Shown piece after piece: positions 1-4,946 of a DNA stretch of 5,466 nt. Source of the DNA: Rhodospirillales bacterium (GTDB taxonomy: Bacteria; Pseudomonadota; Alphaproteobacteria; Rhodospirillales; Casp-alpha2); NCBI GenBank assembly GCA_028282185.1, contig JANQIJ010000128.1, positions 1 to 5,466 on the forward strand. Direction: 5' to 3'. A program made the position numbers and the translations under genes. The notes below the pieces were generated by a model, which did no database searches, was not told the DNA's origin, and was given only the letters and a program-made list of their open reading frames with translations. Numbering within the stretch: position 1 is the stretch's first letter; every line of letters starts with the position of its first letter.

Positions 1-129
1 CGGGCCCATGCCGGCGTGCGCCGGGGGCGGGACCTCCGGGACGCCGGGATGGCGGAGGGCGATGGGCCCGGGCCGGTGGGCGCTCCGCCGGCGCGTCCGG
101 CCACGGCGGGGGATTAGGCCGGGCTTGGT
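1..129. other. Gene-free GC-rich edge region
   Basis: No gene can be supported here. Plus frame 1 is open from the window edge to a TAG at 115-117 and could be the last 38 codons of an upstream gene, but the peptide is low-complexity (Gly, Pro, Arg, Ala) with no recognisable motif. The 9-mer CGGGCCCAT at 1-9 recurs inverted at 62-70. Both copies contain the GGGCCC palindrome, so this is weak evidence of structure in such GC-rich sequence. Confidence 0.3.
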
Positions 130-543
130 TTACGCCGGCGCTTCCGTGTAGTCGCCGTCTTCGACGGCTTCCAGCCAGTCCGTGGCGGCGCCGGTGTCGT
201 CGCTTTCTGAAAGCGCCAGATGGCACATCATCTGGTCCGGCGCGGCGCCATGCCAATGGCGGGTTTTGGGCGGGATCACGACCGTGTCGCCTGGGCGGAT
301 TTCCTCGACCGGGCCGCCCTCCATCTGATAGCGGCCAACACCCGACAGCACATAGAGGATCTGGCCCACCGCATGGGTGTGCCAATTGGTCCGCCCGCCG
401 GGCGCGAAGGTGACGCGCGTGACGCGGAGCCGCGACGGGTCTTCCGGCAGGAACACCTGGTCCTGATAGACGGTGCCGACGAACTTGTCGTTGGGGGCGA
501 TCTTGGTCGGGCCTTCGTTGGCGCGGACGATGCGGGGTATCAT
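130..543 (-). CDS. Single-domain cupin protein, mandelonitrile-lyase-like type
   Basis: A 137-residue, single-domain bicupin-half protein with no signal peptide, so probably cytoplasmic. Cupin motif 1 is visible at residues 49-68 (G-x5-H55-x-H57-x3-Q61-x6-G68) and motif 2 at about 84-98 (PGD, then H96). Residues H55, H57, Q61 and H96 form a 2-His/Gln/His metal site in place of the classical Glu. From memory, this arrangement and the C-terminal DW-x-E-x-V segment resemble manganese cupins related to the (R)-mandelonitrile lyase of Granulicella and to cupins paired with carboxymuconolactone decarboxylases. The true substrate cannot be read from sequence, and many family members have no known activity. 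The ATG start is supported by GGGAGG about 4-5 nt upstream. The gene is divergent from the glutathione S-transferase gene. Family confidence is high; reaction confidence is low. Confidence 0.9.
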   Translation of the reverse strand: MIPRIVRANEGPTKIAPNDKFVGTVYQDQVFLPEDPSRLRVTRVTFAPGGRTNWHTHAVGQILYVLSGVGRYQMEGGPVEEIRPGDTVVIPPKTRHWHGAAPDQMMCHLALSESDDTGAATDWLEAVEDGDYTEAPA

Positions 544-743
544 GGGGCCTCCCTGAATTTTGGCGGTTGATGGCGTTCCGCCGACGATGCCACGGCCATG
601 CCCGGGGATAAAGCCGTCCGTTGCGGAATGGCCCGGCGCCCGCCCCCTTGCCAGACCCGCCGGGTCGGCGCAAGCTGCCGGTCCGGCCGGGTCCAGTCCG
701 GCCGATGGGTAACTTACGGGCGACGAACAAGCGGGAGAGCCGT
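544..743. promoter_or_regulatory. Divergent intergenic region, cupin / GST
   Basis: These 200 bp must carry the promoters of both divergent genes. I see no convincing -35/-10 pair. A 9-bp direct repeat GTCCGGCCG occurs at 681-689 and 696-704, a 15-bp period, and each copy contains a CCGG/GGCC palindromic core. It lies 40-63 bp upstream of the GST start, a plausible place for a regulator, but the evidence is only the repeat itself. An open frame through 621-743 would extend the GST by 41 residues and is rejected. Confidence 0.35.
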
Positions 744-1433
744 ATGAGCGCCAGCTACCACCTGATCAGTTCCACGACTTGTCCCTGGGTGCAGCGTTCG
801 GTGATCGCCATGCGCGCCAAGGGCGTCGACTTCGGCGTCACCTATATCGACCTGCGTGACAAGCCCGATTGGTTCCTGGAAATGTCGCCCCACGGCAAGG
901 TGCCGGTGTTGAAAGTCGACGGCCAGCCGCTGTTCGAATCCAATGCCATCGCCGAATACCTGGACGAGATGTTCGAACCGCGCCTGCATCCGGCGGACCC
1001 GGTCAAACGGGCGCGCAACCGGGCTTGGACCGATTTCCTGCCGACCTTCGTCAACGGCCCGGGGTTGAACCAGGTGACCTATTGCCCCGACGCGGAAAGC
1101 CTGCCCGGGACGTTGGACGCGGCGCGCCAGCGCCTGCAGCGCCTGGATGACGCCATCGGCCAAGAGCGCGGCAACGACGGCCCGTTCTTCAACGGCCCGG
1201 ACCTGAGCCTGGTGGATTGCGCCTATGCGCCCTTCCTGCAGCGTTTCGACATCGCCGAGCGGGTCCTGAAGACCTGCTTGTTGGACGATTTCCCCAACGT
1301 CCGGGCCTGGTCCGCCGCCTTGCTCGCCGACGACCGGGTGGCCGGCGCCGTGGCGCCCAATTTCGCGGCAGAGTTCGACAAGAACCTGGAGCGGCGCGGC
1401 ACCTATGCCTGGGATTTGATGCGGGCGGCCTGA
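744..1433 (+). CDS. Glutathione S-transferase family protein
   Basis: A 229-residue cytosolic GST-fold protein, close to the usual 200-240 residues. The N-terminal thioredoxin-like domain (about residues 4-77) has C13-P-W-V near the first helix, the V-P-V-L stretch at 53-56 with the cis-proline P54, and the E65-S66 pair that binds the gamma-glutamyl part of glutathione. An all-helical C-terminal domain follows (about 90-215) with a D-x-S-L-V-D-C-A-Y-A-P segment typical of GST_C. The cysteine at the active-site position resembles omega- and beta-like enzymes, which do thiol transfer or dehydroascorbate-type chemistry rather than tyrosine- or serine-driven conjugation; that is inference. The ATG at 744 is chosen over a longer open frame because GGGAG (733-737) sits 6 nt upstream and the fold starts at once. 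It converges on the transglycosylase gene 45 bp away. The substrate is unknown. Confidence 0.92.
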   Translation: MSASYHLISSTTCPWVQRSVIAMRAKGVDFGVTYIDLRDKPDWFLEMSPHGKVPVLKVDGQPLFESNAIAEYLDEMFEPRLHPADPVKRARNRAWTDFLPTFVNGPGLNQVTYCPDAESLPGTLDAARQRLQRLDDAIGQERGNDGPFFNGPDLSLVDCAYAPFLQRFDIAERVLKTCLLDDFPNVRAWSAALLADDRVAGAVAPNFAAEFDKNLERRGTYAWDLMRAA

Positions 1434-1478
1434 GGCAAACCCCGGAAACACAAGTGGGCCGTGGAGCCGCGAAGCGCC

Positions 1479-2450
1479 CTAGCGTTCGCCCGTCCATTCG
1501 CCGGACAGGGCGCCGGTGCGCCGCCAGCGGTCCAATTGCTGGCGGCGCTTGTCGGCGAAGGAAACCTCGCGCCCGGCCCGTTCCAGGTTGCGCAGCTTCT
1601 CCTTGCGGTGCAGTTCCATTTCCGCCAGGCGTTGAGCCACCGTGGCTTGCAGGCGGACGCCGCGCCGCTGGCGGTCGCGCCAGTCGTCCAATTGAGCCAG
1701 GCGCCGCTTGCCCTGGCGCAGTTGGCGCATGTCGACACGGCTGCCTTGACGGCGGTCGCGCAACAGGCCGTTGAGGCGCTGGGTCCGTTCCCGGTCGATG
1801 CCGACGACGCGTGCCGTCTCGCGCGCGTCGGCGCGCGTCTCCGCGTCGTCCTTGCGCTTGGCCGTCGCCGATCCGCCGGCATCGCCGCGCCGCAGCTTGT
1901 TCCAATAGCTCAGCACCTTGATCCGGTAGGGCCGGAAATTTTCCGGCGTGTGGGAATGGTACTGGCCGGCGGCGGTCAGCCAGTTGCGGGTCCGGGCATG
2001 CTTGGATTTCAGGAATTCCGCCGCATAAGCCGCGTTCGCCGCCGGATCGAAGGCCTGATCCAGGCTGTCGAAGGCGTCCCAATGGAAATGCAGGTTGATC
2101 TGCATGCAGCCGACGTCGATGTTGCGGACTCCTTGGCTCAAAAGGATTTCCACCTCGGCCTTGGCTTCCGCCTTGGTCTGGAAATAGCGGCCGCGGCCTT
2201 CGGCCATGACGGTCCAGGGCCAGGCAAAATTTTCCCCGCGTTCGGCGTCGAATCGGCCCGTTTCCGTGAGCGAGATCGCCGCCAGCAAATGGCGCGGGAT
2301 GCCCGTCGCCTTTTCCGTGGCGCGCGCCACGTCCGTGCATATTTTTCTTGTTTTATCAATGGGTTGTCCATGCGGGACGGCGGCCTCCGCGGACAAGGCG
2401 GCGGCGCCGATGAAAAACCCGAGCAGCACGTGACGCGGTTTCCACGCCAT
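1479..2450 (-). CDS. Secreted lytic transglycosylase-like SLT protein, Arg-rich tail
   Basis: A 323-residue protein predicted to cleave the glycan strands of peptidoglycan in the periplasm. A signal peptide is visible: basic K4/R6/H7, hydrophobic 8-21, and a likely Ala-x-Ala cleavage near residues 21-24. The SLT domain spans about 35-180. The likely catalytic Glu is E63 in S-L-T-E-T-G, followed by the G-C-M-Q-I-N motif at 114-119 and an A-x-Q-Y-H-S segment at 161-166 matching the late SLT motif. The tail (about 187-323) is unusual: roughly a quarter Arg, also rich in Gln, Glu, Asp and Lys, low in Gly and Pro, and probably a long helix or coiled coil. The ATG at 2450 is preferred over an upstream TTG (2528) because GGGAG (2459-2463) lies 8 nt upstream and it starts the signal peptide directly. 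No flagellar or secretion neighbours are visible to assign a machine. Confidence 0.9.
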   Translation of the reverse strand: MAWKPRHVLLGFFIGAAALSAEAAVPHGQPIDKTRKICTDVARATEKATGIPRHLLAAISLTETGRFDAERGENFAWPWTVMAEGRGRYFQTKAEAKAEVEILLSQGVRNIDVGCMQINLHFHWDAFDSLDQAFDPAANAAYAAEFLKSKHARTRNWLTAAGQYHSHTPENFRPYRIKVLSYWNKLRRGDAGGSATAKRKDDAETRADARETARVVGIDRERTQRLNGLLRDRRQGSRVDMRQLRQGKRRLAQLDDWRDRQRRGVRLQATVAQRLAEMELHRKEKLRNLERAGREVSFADKRRQQLDRWRRTGALSGEWTGER

Positions 2451-2499
2451 GATTTTTTCTCCCGTTCTGGGCCCAGCGTCGCAAGCCGCATGCCAGGCC

Positions 2500-2545
2500 G
2501 TGAAGAAAAATAAATTATTTAAATTCAATTATTTAACAGGTGTAA
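2500..2545. promoter_or_regulatory. A+T-rich island upstream of transglycosylase gene
   Basis: A sharp A+T-rich stretch in otherwise GC-rich DNA, 50-95 bp upstream of the transglycosylase start. It contains a 9-bp direct repeat ATTATTTAA (2514-2522 and 2528-2536, 14-bp period), read as TTAAATAAT on the minus strand. It probably contains the minus-strand promoter. Several -10-like hexamers overlap, so no single one is chosen. Such tracts also attract nucleoid-associated silencers of the MucR or H-NS-like type; that is inference. Confidence 0.5.
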
Positions 2546-2635
2546 TGTGTTTTCGACCCCGGTTGAAATTGCCGGGTGGCGGCCGCGGTCAGGAATGGTC
2601 CGCCCAGAGGGCGAAAATTTTCAGAACTTTTTTGT

Positions 2636-2664
2636 TTGCGTTTGCGAAAAGTGCCGACTATATT
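2636..2664 (+). promoter_or_regulatory. Sigma70-type promoter of candidate sRNA
   Basis: TTGCGT at 2636-2641 and TATATT at 2659-2664 are separated by exactly 17 bp, giving a housekeeping-sigma promoter with a strong -10 and a partial -35. The predicted start is about 2671, one base before the first paired base of the RNA's 5' hairpin. A TTTGCG tandem repeat (2635-2646) overlaps the -35, and the 10-bp palindrome GAAAATTTTC (2613-2622) lies just upstream; either could bind a regulator. Confidence 0.6.
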
Positions 2665-2670
2665 GTGCAG

Positions 2671-2778
2671 CGCAGCATGCGGGGGCGTTGGTCCTCCCAG
2701 ACACCTCCCGCATCTGCCTTTACTTGGATGTTTCCTCCCAAAGACTCGGGCCACGTCTCTGACGTGGCCCCTTTTTTT
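2671..2778 (+). ncRNA. Candidate trans-acting sRNA with anti-Shine-Dalgarno motifs
   Basis: A compact unit of about 108 nt. The 5' hairpin pairs 2672-2675 with 2714-2717 and 2677-2685 with 2705-2713 (one bulged C, one G-U wobble). It leaves a 19-nt loop containing UCCUCCC at 2692-2698. A second UCCUCCC at 2733-2739 lies in a weakly paired region (CTTGG 2723-2727 can pair with 2738-2743). The 3' end is a strong intrinsic terminator. Exposed UCCUCCC can pair with the ribosome-binding sites of mRNAs. This architecture resembles the alphaproteobacterial anti-Shine-Dalgarno sRNAs (cuckoo/alpha-r14, AbcR/alpha-r15), recalled from memory without alignment. No credible protein is encoded across it. 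It runs convergent to the acetyltransferase gene. That it is an expressed RNA is likely; its family and targets are inference. Confidence 0.7.
2748..2778 (+). terminator. Rho-independent terminator of candidate sRNA
   Basis: A perfect 10-bp inverted repeat (GGGCCACGTC, 2748-2757, and GACGTGGCCC, 2761-2770) closes a 3-nt TCT loop. It is followed by one C and then seven T residues (2772-2778). This is the clearest intrinsic terminator in the window. The T-tract is only on the plus-strand side, so it terminates plus-strand transcription. No plus-strand protein gene ends nearby, which is why it points to a short RNA gene. Confidence 0.88.
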
Positions 2779-2944
2779 CGGTGTCGTCGGCATTTCGGCA
2801 GGCAATGGCGTAGCGCTGAGCCGGGCTGTTTGCCGTTGTCGGCCCGTTGTTCCTGGTTTTTGGCAGGGGATTGCCCGGCCATGGCGCGGTCAGGCAGGCG
2901 CTCCGAAGGCCGCCTTGGTCATGGCTGGGCGGGTTTGATGCGGG
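2779..2944. other. Intergenic region, sRNA terminator to acetyltransferase stop
   Basis: There is no supported gene, and no clear terminator for the minus-strand acetyltransferase gene. Short G+C-rich inverted repeats exist but none is followed by a T-tract on the appropriate strand. Confidence 0.4.
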
Positions 2945-3466
2945 TCAGGCAGGGGGCAGGCTGTCGCCGCCCGGGCCAAGCGGACGTTGCATCGTCACCG
3001 AATCCAACCATCGGCCGAACTTGAAACCGATGCTGTGGATAACCCCGACCTGGCGGAATCCCATTTTGCGATGCAGCGCGATAGAGCTCGCGTTTTCGGA
3101 GTCGCCGATCACGGCGACCATCTGGCGAAAGCCGGCTTCCGTGCAGGTCTCGATCAGGGCGGCCAAAAGGCGGGTGCCGACGCCCCGGCCCGCGGCGCCG
3201 GCCGCAACGTAGACCGAATCCTCGACCGCATAGCGATAGGCTTCGCGCGGCCGGTAGCGGGCGGCATAGGCATAGCCCAATACGGTCTTGTCCTCGACGG
3301 CGACGATATAGGGGTATCCCGCGTCGCAGACGGTGGCGTGGCGGCGGGTCATTTCGTCAAGGTCCGGCGGTTCGGTCTCGAAGCTGCCGCCGCCGGTGCG
3401 CACATGATGGGCATAGATCTCGGTGATCACCGGCATATCCGCCGGCACCGCCGGACGCAAGGTCAT
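2945..3466 (-). CDS. GNAT acetyltransferase, phosphinothricin / MddA-like type
   Basis: A 173-residue GCN5-related N-acetyltransferase, predicted to transfer acetyl from acetyl-CoA to the amino group of a small amino-acid-like substrate. It matches the phosphinothricin/methionine-sulfone acetyltransferase group (E. coli MddA/YncA, Streptomyces Pat/Bar) throughout: an N-terminal T-L-R-P-A-x-x-A-D, Y-x-V-E82-D-S-V-Y-V before the CoA loop, R94-G-x-G97 in motif A, E-N-A-S-S-I-A-L-H in motif B, and G-x-K-F-G-R-W-L-D near the end. The Glu at 82 corresponds to the residue proposed as general base in that family. The ATG at 3466 is chosen because AGGA (3476-3479) lies 9 nt upstream and homologues start with this M-x-I/L-R. 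An ATG at 3484 would add six residues with a weaker site. It lies downstream of the N-formylglutamate amidohydrolase gene on the same strand, probably in one transcript. The natural substrate is not determinable here. Confidence 0.92.
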   Translation of the reverse strand: MTLRPAVPADMPVITEIYAHHVRTGGGSFETEPPDLDEMTRRHATVCDAGYPYIVAVEDKTVLGYAYAARYRPREAYRYAVEDSVYVAAGAAGRGVGTRLLAALIETCTEAGFRQMVAVIGDSENASSIALHRKMGFRQVGVIHSIGFKFGRWLDSVTMQRPLGPGGDSLPPA

Positions 3467-3517
3467 CGTTTCGAATCCTGTCATGGGCTGGTTCTCGCTT
3501 GCGGTGCCTGGCGGGCC

Positions 3518-3540
3518 GGTCGGCGCCGGCGGCGCCGACC
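3518..3540. repeat. Perfect 10-bp inverted repeat between two operon genes
   Basis: GGTCGGCGCC (3518-3527) and GGCGCCGACC (3531-3540) form a perfect GC-rich hairpin with a 3-nt loop. It starts 19 bp past the end of the amidohydrolase gene (reading on the minus strand) and lies 50 bp before the acetyltransferase start. No T-tract follows on either strand, so it is not a canonical terminator. It could stabilise the upstream mRNA, attenuate read-through or be a protein-binding site. Confidence 0.55.
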
Positions 3541-3558
3541 TCGGCTGCGCGGCGCGTT

Positions 3559-4461
3559 CTACTCGGCCGCTTGGGGCAGGCCCTGGCGGCGCATGTCGGC
3601 CGAAAGGCGCGCCGTGAACGTCTCGAACCGCTGGGCAACGTCGGCCATCTGCGGCAGCGGCTCGATGGTCGCCTCGTTCAAGTAAAGGCCGCGGTTGATT
3701 TCGATTTGCAGGACGTGCAGGCCCTGGCGCGGATGGCCGTAATGACGCGTCGTATAGCCCCCGGCGTAGGGGCGGTTGCGGACGATGGTGAAGCCCAGGC
3801 GTCGCAAGTGACCCTCCACCAGGTCGTTCAACCCCGGCCCGGCGGAGGTGCCGTGGCAGTCGCCCAGAACAACATCCGGCAGCGCCCGGGTGCCGCGCCC
3901 GCCGCCCAAATTGGACGGCATCGAATGGCAGTCGATCAGCAGGCAGGTACCGAAGGTGCGCCGCGTATCGCGGACCAGCGCCGCCAGGGTGCGGTGGTAG
4001 GGACGGTGGGTCGCTTCGATCCGCGCGCGGGCCTCGGCGAAGGTCAGCGGCGCGTCGTAGATCTCCTCGCCGTTGGCGACGACCCGGGGGACGGTGCCGA
4101 GGCCCGCGGCGATGCGCGGCGATCGGGTCGTGACGTAGTCGGGCAGCGGCTCCGCGAACATCCTTGGATCCAGCTCGAAGGCTTCGCGGTTGACGTCCAC
4201 ATAGGCACGGGGAAATGTCGCCGCCAACAAGGGCGCGCCGAAGTCCGGGGCGCGGCGAAACAACTCATCGACGAAGGCGTCTTCGGACCGGCGCAGGTCG
4301 AGGGCGCTCAACCGGGCCCGGCGAACGAAGTCGGCGGGATAGGCGCTTCCCGAATGGGGGGAGGCGAAGACCAGGGGCGTGGTCTGCGGCGCCGGTCGAA
4401 GCAGCGCCAGGGCCGGGTCCTTGACGGCGGCGTCAAGCGCCGGGTCGGTCTCTGGGGTCAT
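3559..4461 (-). CDS. N-formylglutamate amidohydrolase family protein
   Basis: A 300-residue cytoplasmic hydrolase of the N-formylglutamate amidohydrolase (HutG-type) family. The reference reaction releases formate and glutamate from N-formylglutamate in the five-step histidine degradation pathway. Visible motifs are P-H-S-G at 35-38, R-S-E-D around 58-61, Y-V-D-V-N-R-E at 87-93, L-I-D-C-H-S-M-P at about 175-182, a Y-A-G-G-Y-T-T-R-H-Y-G segment at 232-242, and Q-I-E-I-N-R-G-L-Y at 252-260. The family is thought to use a zinc-hydrolase fold, and the H/D/E motifs fit that. The start is uncertain: ATG at 4461 has no clear Shine-Dalgarno, while an in-frame TTG at 4476 has AGGGGA 8 nt upstream. The first 25 residues are not conserved. 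No other hut gene is in view, so a role in histidine use is not proven; related enzymes act on other N-acyl amino acids. Confidence 0.93.
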   Translation of the reverse strand: MTPETDPALDAAVKDPALALLRPAPQTTPLVFASPHSGSAYPADFVRRARLSALDLRRSEDAFVDELFRRAPDFGAPLLAATFPRAYVDVNREAFELDPRMFAEPLPDYVTTRSPRIAAGLGTVPRVVANGEEIYDAPLTFAEARARIEATHRPYHRTLAALVRDTRRTFGTCLLIDCHSMPSNLGGGRGTRALPDVVLGDCHGTSAGPGLNDLVEGHLRRLGFTIVRNRPYAGGYTTRHYGHPRQGLHVLQIEINRGLYLNEATIEPLPQMADVAQRFETFTARLSADMRRQGLPQAAE

Positions 4462-4490
4462 GGTCTGGGTCGACAAGTTTCCGATCCCCT

Positions 4491-4519
4491 GTGTTAACCT
4501 TCCGCCGTGCTCCTGGCAA
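4491..4519 (-). promoter_or_regulatory. Possible promoter of amidohydrolase gene
   Basis: On the minus strand TTGCCA (plus 4514-4519) and TAACAC (plus 4491-4496) are spaced by 17 bp. Its -35 is identical to that of the tRNA promoter on the other strand. The predicted start near 4484 would leave a leader of about 23 nt to the ATG at 4461. It would cut into the Shine-Dalgarno of the alternative TTG at 4476, so this promoter and the TTG start cannot easily both be right. The -10 is weak. Confidence 0.4.
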
Positions 4520-4567
4520 CGGTTTCCTGTTTTGCCGGCGATCTCCGGGATTGGCGTTTGCGGGGCC

Positions 4568-4596
4568 TTGCCAAGGCAACGCCAAGACAGTACAAC
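4568..4596 (+). promoter_or_regulatory. Promoter of tRNA-Val
   Basis: TTGCCA (4568-4573) and TACAAC (4591-4596) have an exact 17-bp spacer, predicting a start near 4603 and a 5' leader of about 47 nt before the mature tRNA. The -35 lies inside an inverted repeat (TTGGCGTT at 4551-4558 with AACGCCAA at 4578-4585). Confidence 0.55.
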
Positions 4597-4649
4597 CCAT
4601 GCCTTCCGGTTGCGTCCATGGGGCGCGGGACGGACCCATCTCGCTTTGG

Positions 4650-4724
4650 GGGCGCGTAGCTCAGCGGGAGAGCACTACGTTGACATCGTAGGGGTCGCTG
4701 GTTCAATCCCAGCCGCGCCCACCA
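4650..4724 (+). tRNA. tRNA-Val (anticodon GAC)
   Basis: A complete cloverleaf. The acceptor arm GGGCGCG (4650-4656) pairs with CGCGCCC (4714-4720), then A4721 and an encoded CCA (4722-4724). The D stem is GCTC/GAGC (4659-4662, 4670-4673). The anticodon stem CTACG/CGTAG (4675-4679, 4687-4691) carries the loop TTGACAT, with anticodon GAC at 4682-4684 reading the valine codon GUC. The variable loop has 5 nt. The T stem GCTGG/CCAGC (4697-4701, 4709-4713) carries the TTCAATC loop. All stems are fully paired. It decodes GUC/GUU valine codons. Confidence 0.98.
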
Positions 4725-4946
4725 TTTCCCGCTCGGGAGATCGGTGTATTCGTCTGGAATTTGCGGCGGTCCCGCCGCCTTTGAAAGATCCGATGCACCG
4801 GCCGTTTTCTTCGGTTGTCGCCCTTGAGATCGCAGGCGGATGGCGCGCCACCGTGGCGCCGTTCCCCGGCGTGCCGTCGACCGGCATGTTCACCGAGACG
4901 GTGGTCGGGCCAAGTCTGCGTTCAATCTTCGGCGTGGCCGGGATTC
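4725..4946. other. Intergenic region after tRNA-Val
   Basis: No gene is supported. A plus-strand frame from an ATG at 4794 to 5020 (75 codons) has no good ribosome-binding site and runs into the end of the PepSY gene on the other strand. The minus-strand frame through the tRNA is a tRNA artefact. Confidence 0.4.
4763..4782 (+). terminator. Possible weak terminator after tRNA-Val
   Basis: GCGGCGG (4763-4769) and CCGCCGC (4772-4778) form a very stable GC-rich hairpin whose inner pair opens to a small loop. It is followed by CTTT, 38 bp after the tRNA 3' end. The short T-run makes it a poor intrinsic terminator; it could also be a chance GC-rich palindrome. Confidence 0.3.

Noticed and set aside
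621..743. N-terminal 41-residue extension of the GST
   Set aside because: The extension is Pro/Arg-rich and precedes the fold. The ATG at 744 has a good Shine-Dalgarno and begins the thioredoxin-like domain.
1461..2513. 350-residue open frame on the plus strand opposite the transglycosylase
   Set aside because: It lies entirely antisense to a gene with clear catalytic motifs, is rich in Ala, Gly and Arg, and has no domain. High GC content produces such frames. It also has no credible ribosome-binding site.
2451..2528. 26-residue upstream TTG extension of the transglycosylase
   Set aside because: The TTG lies in the A+T island with no ribosome-binding site, and the internal ATG directly starts a signal peptide with GGGAG 8 nt upstream.
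2556..2577. CCCGG...CCGGG hairpin between the A+T island and the sRNA
   Set aside because: The stem is only 5 bp with a 9-nt loop and no T-tract, so it is not distinguishable from chance.
2533..2805. 90-residue minus-strand frame across the sRNA candidate
   Set aside because: It has no motif or ribosome-binding site, and it crosses the terminator hairpin and the promoter-like sequences of the other strand.
3499..4497. 332-residue plus-strand frame opposite the amidohydrolase
   Set aside because: It is antisense to a well-conserved enzyme and has no motif; its amino-acid composition is that of a GC-rich shadow frame.
4650..4724. tRNA-Val as an integration site
   Set aside because: There is no integrase, direct repeat of the tRNA 3' end or foreign-composition block beside it in this window.
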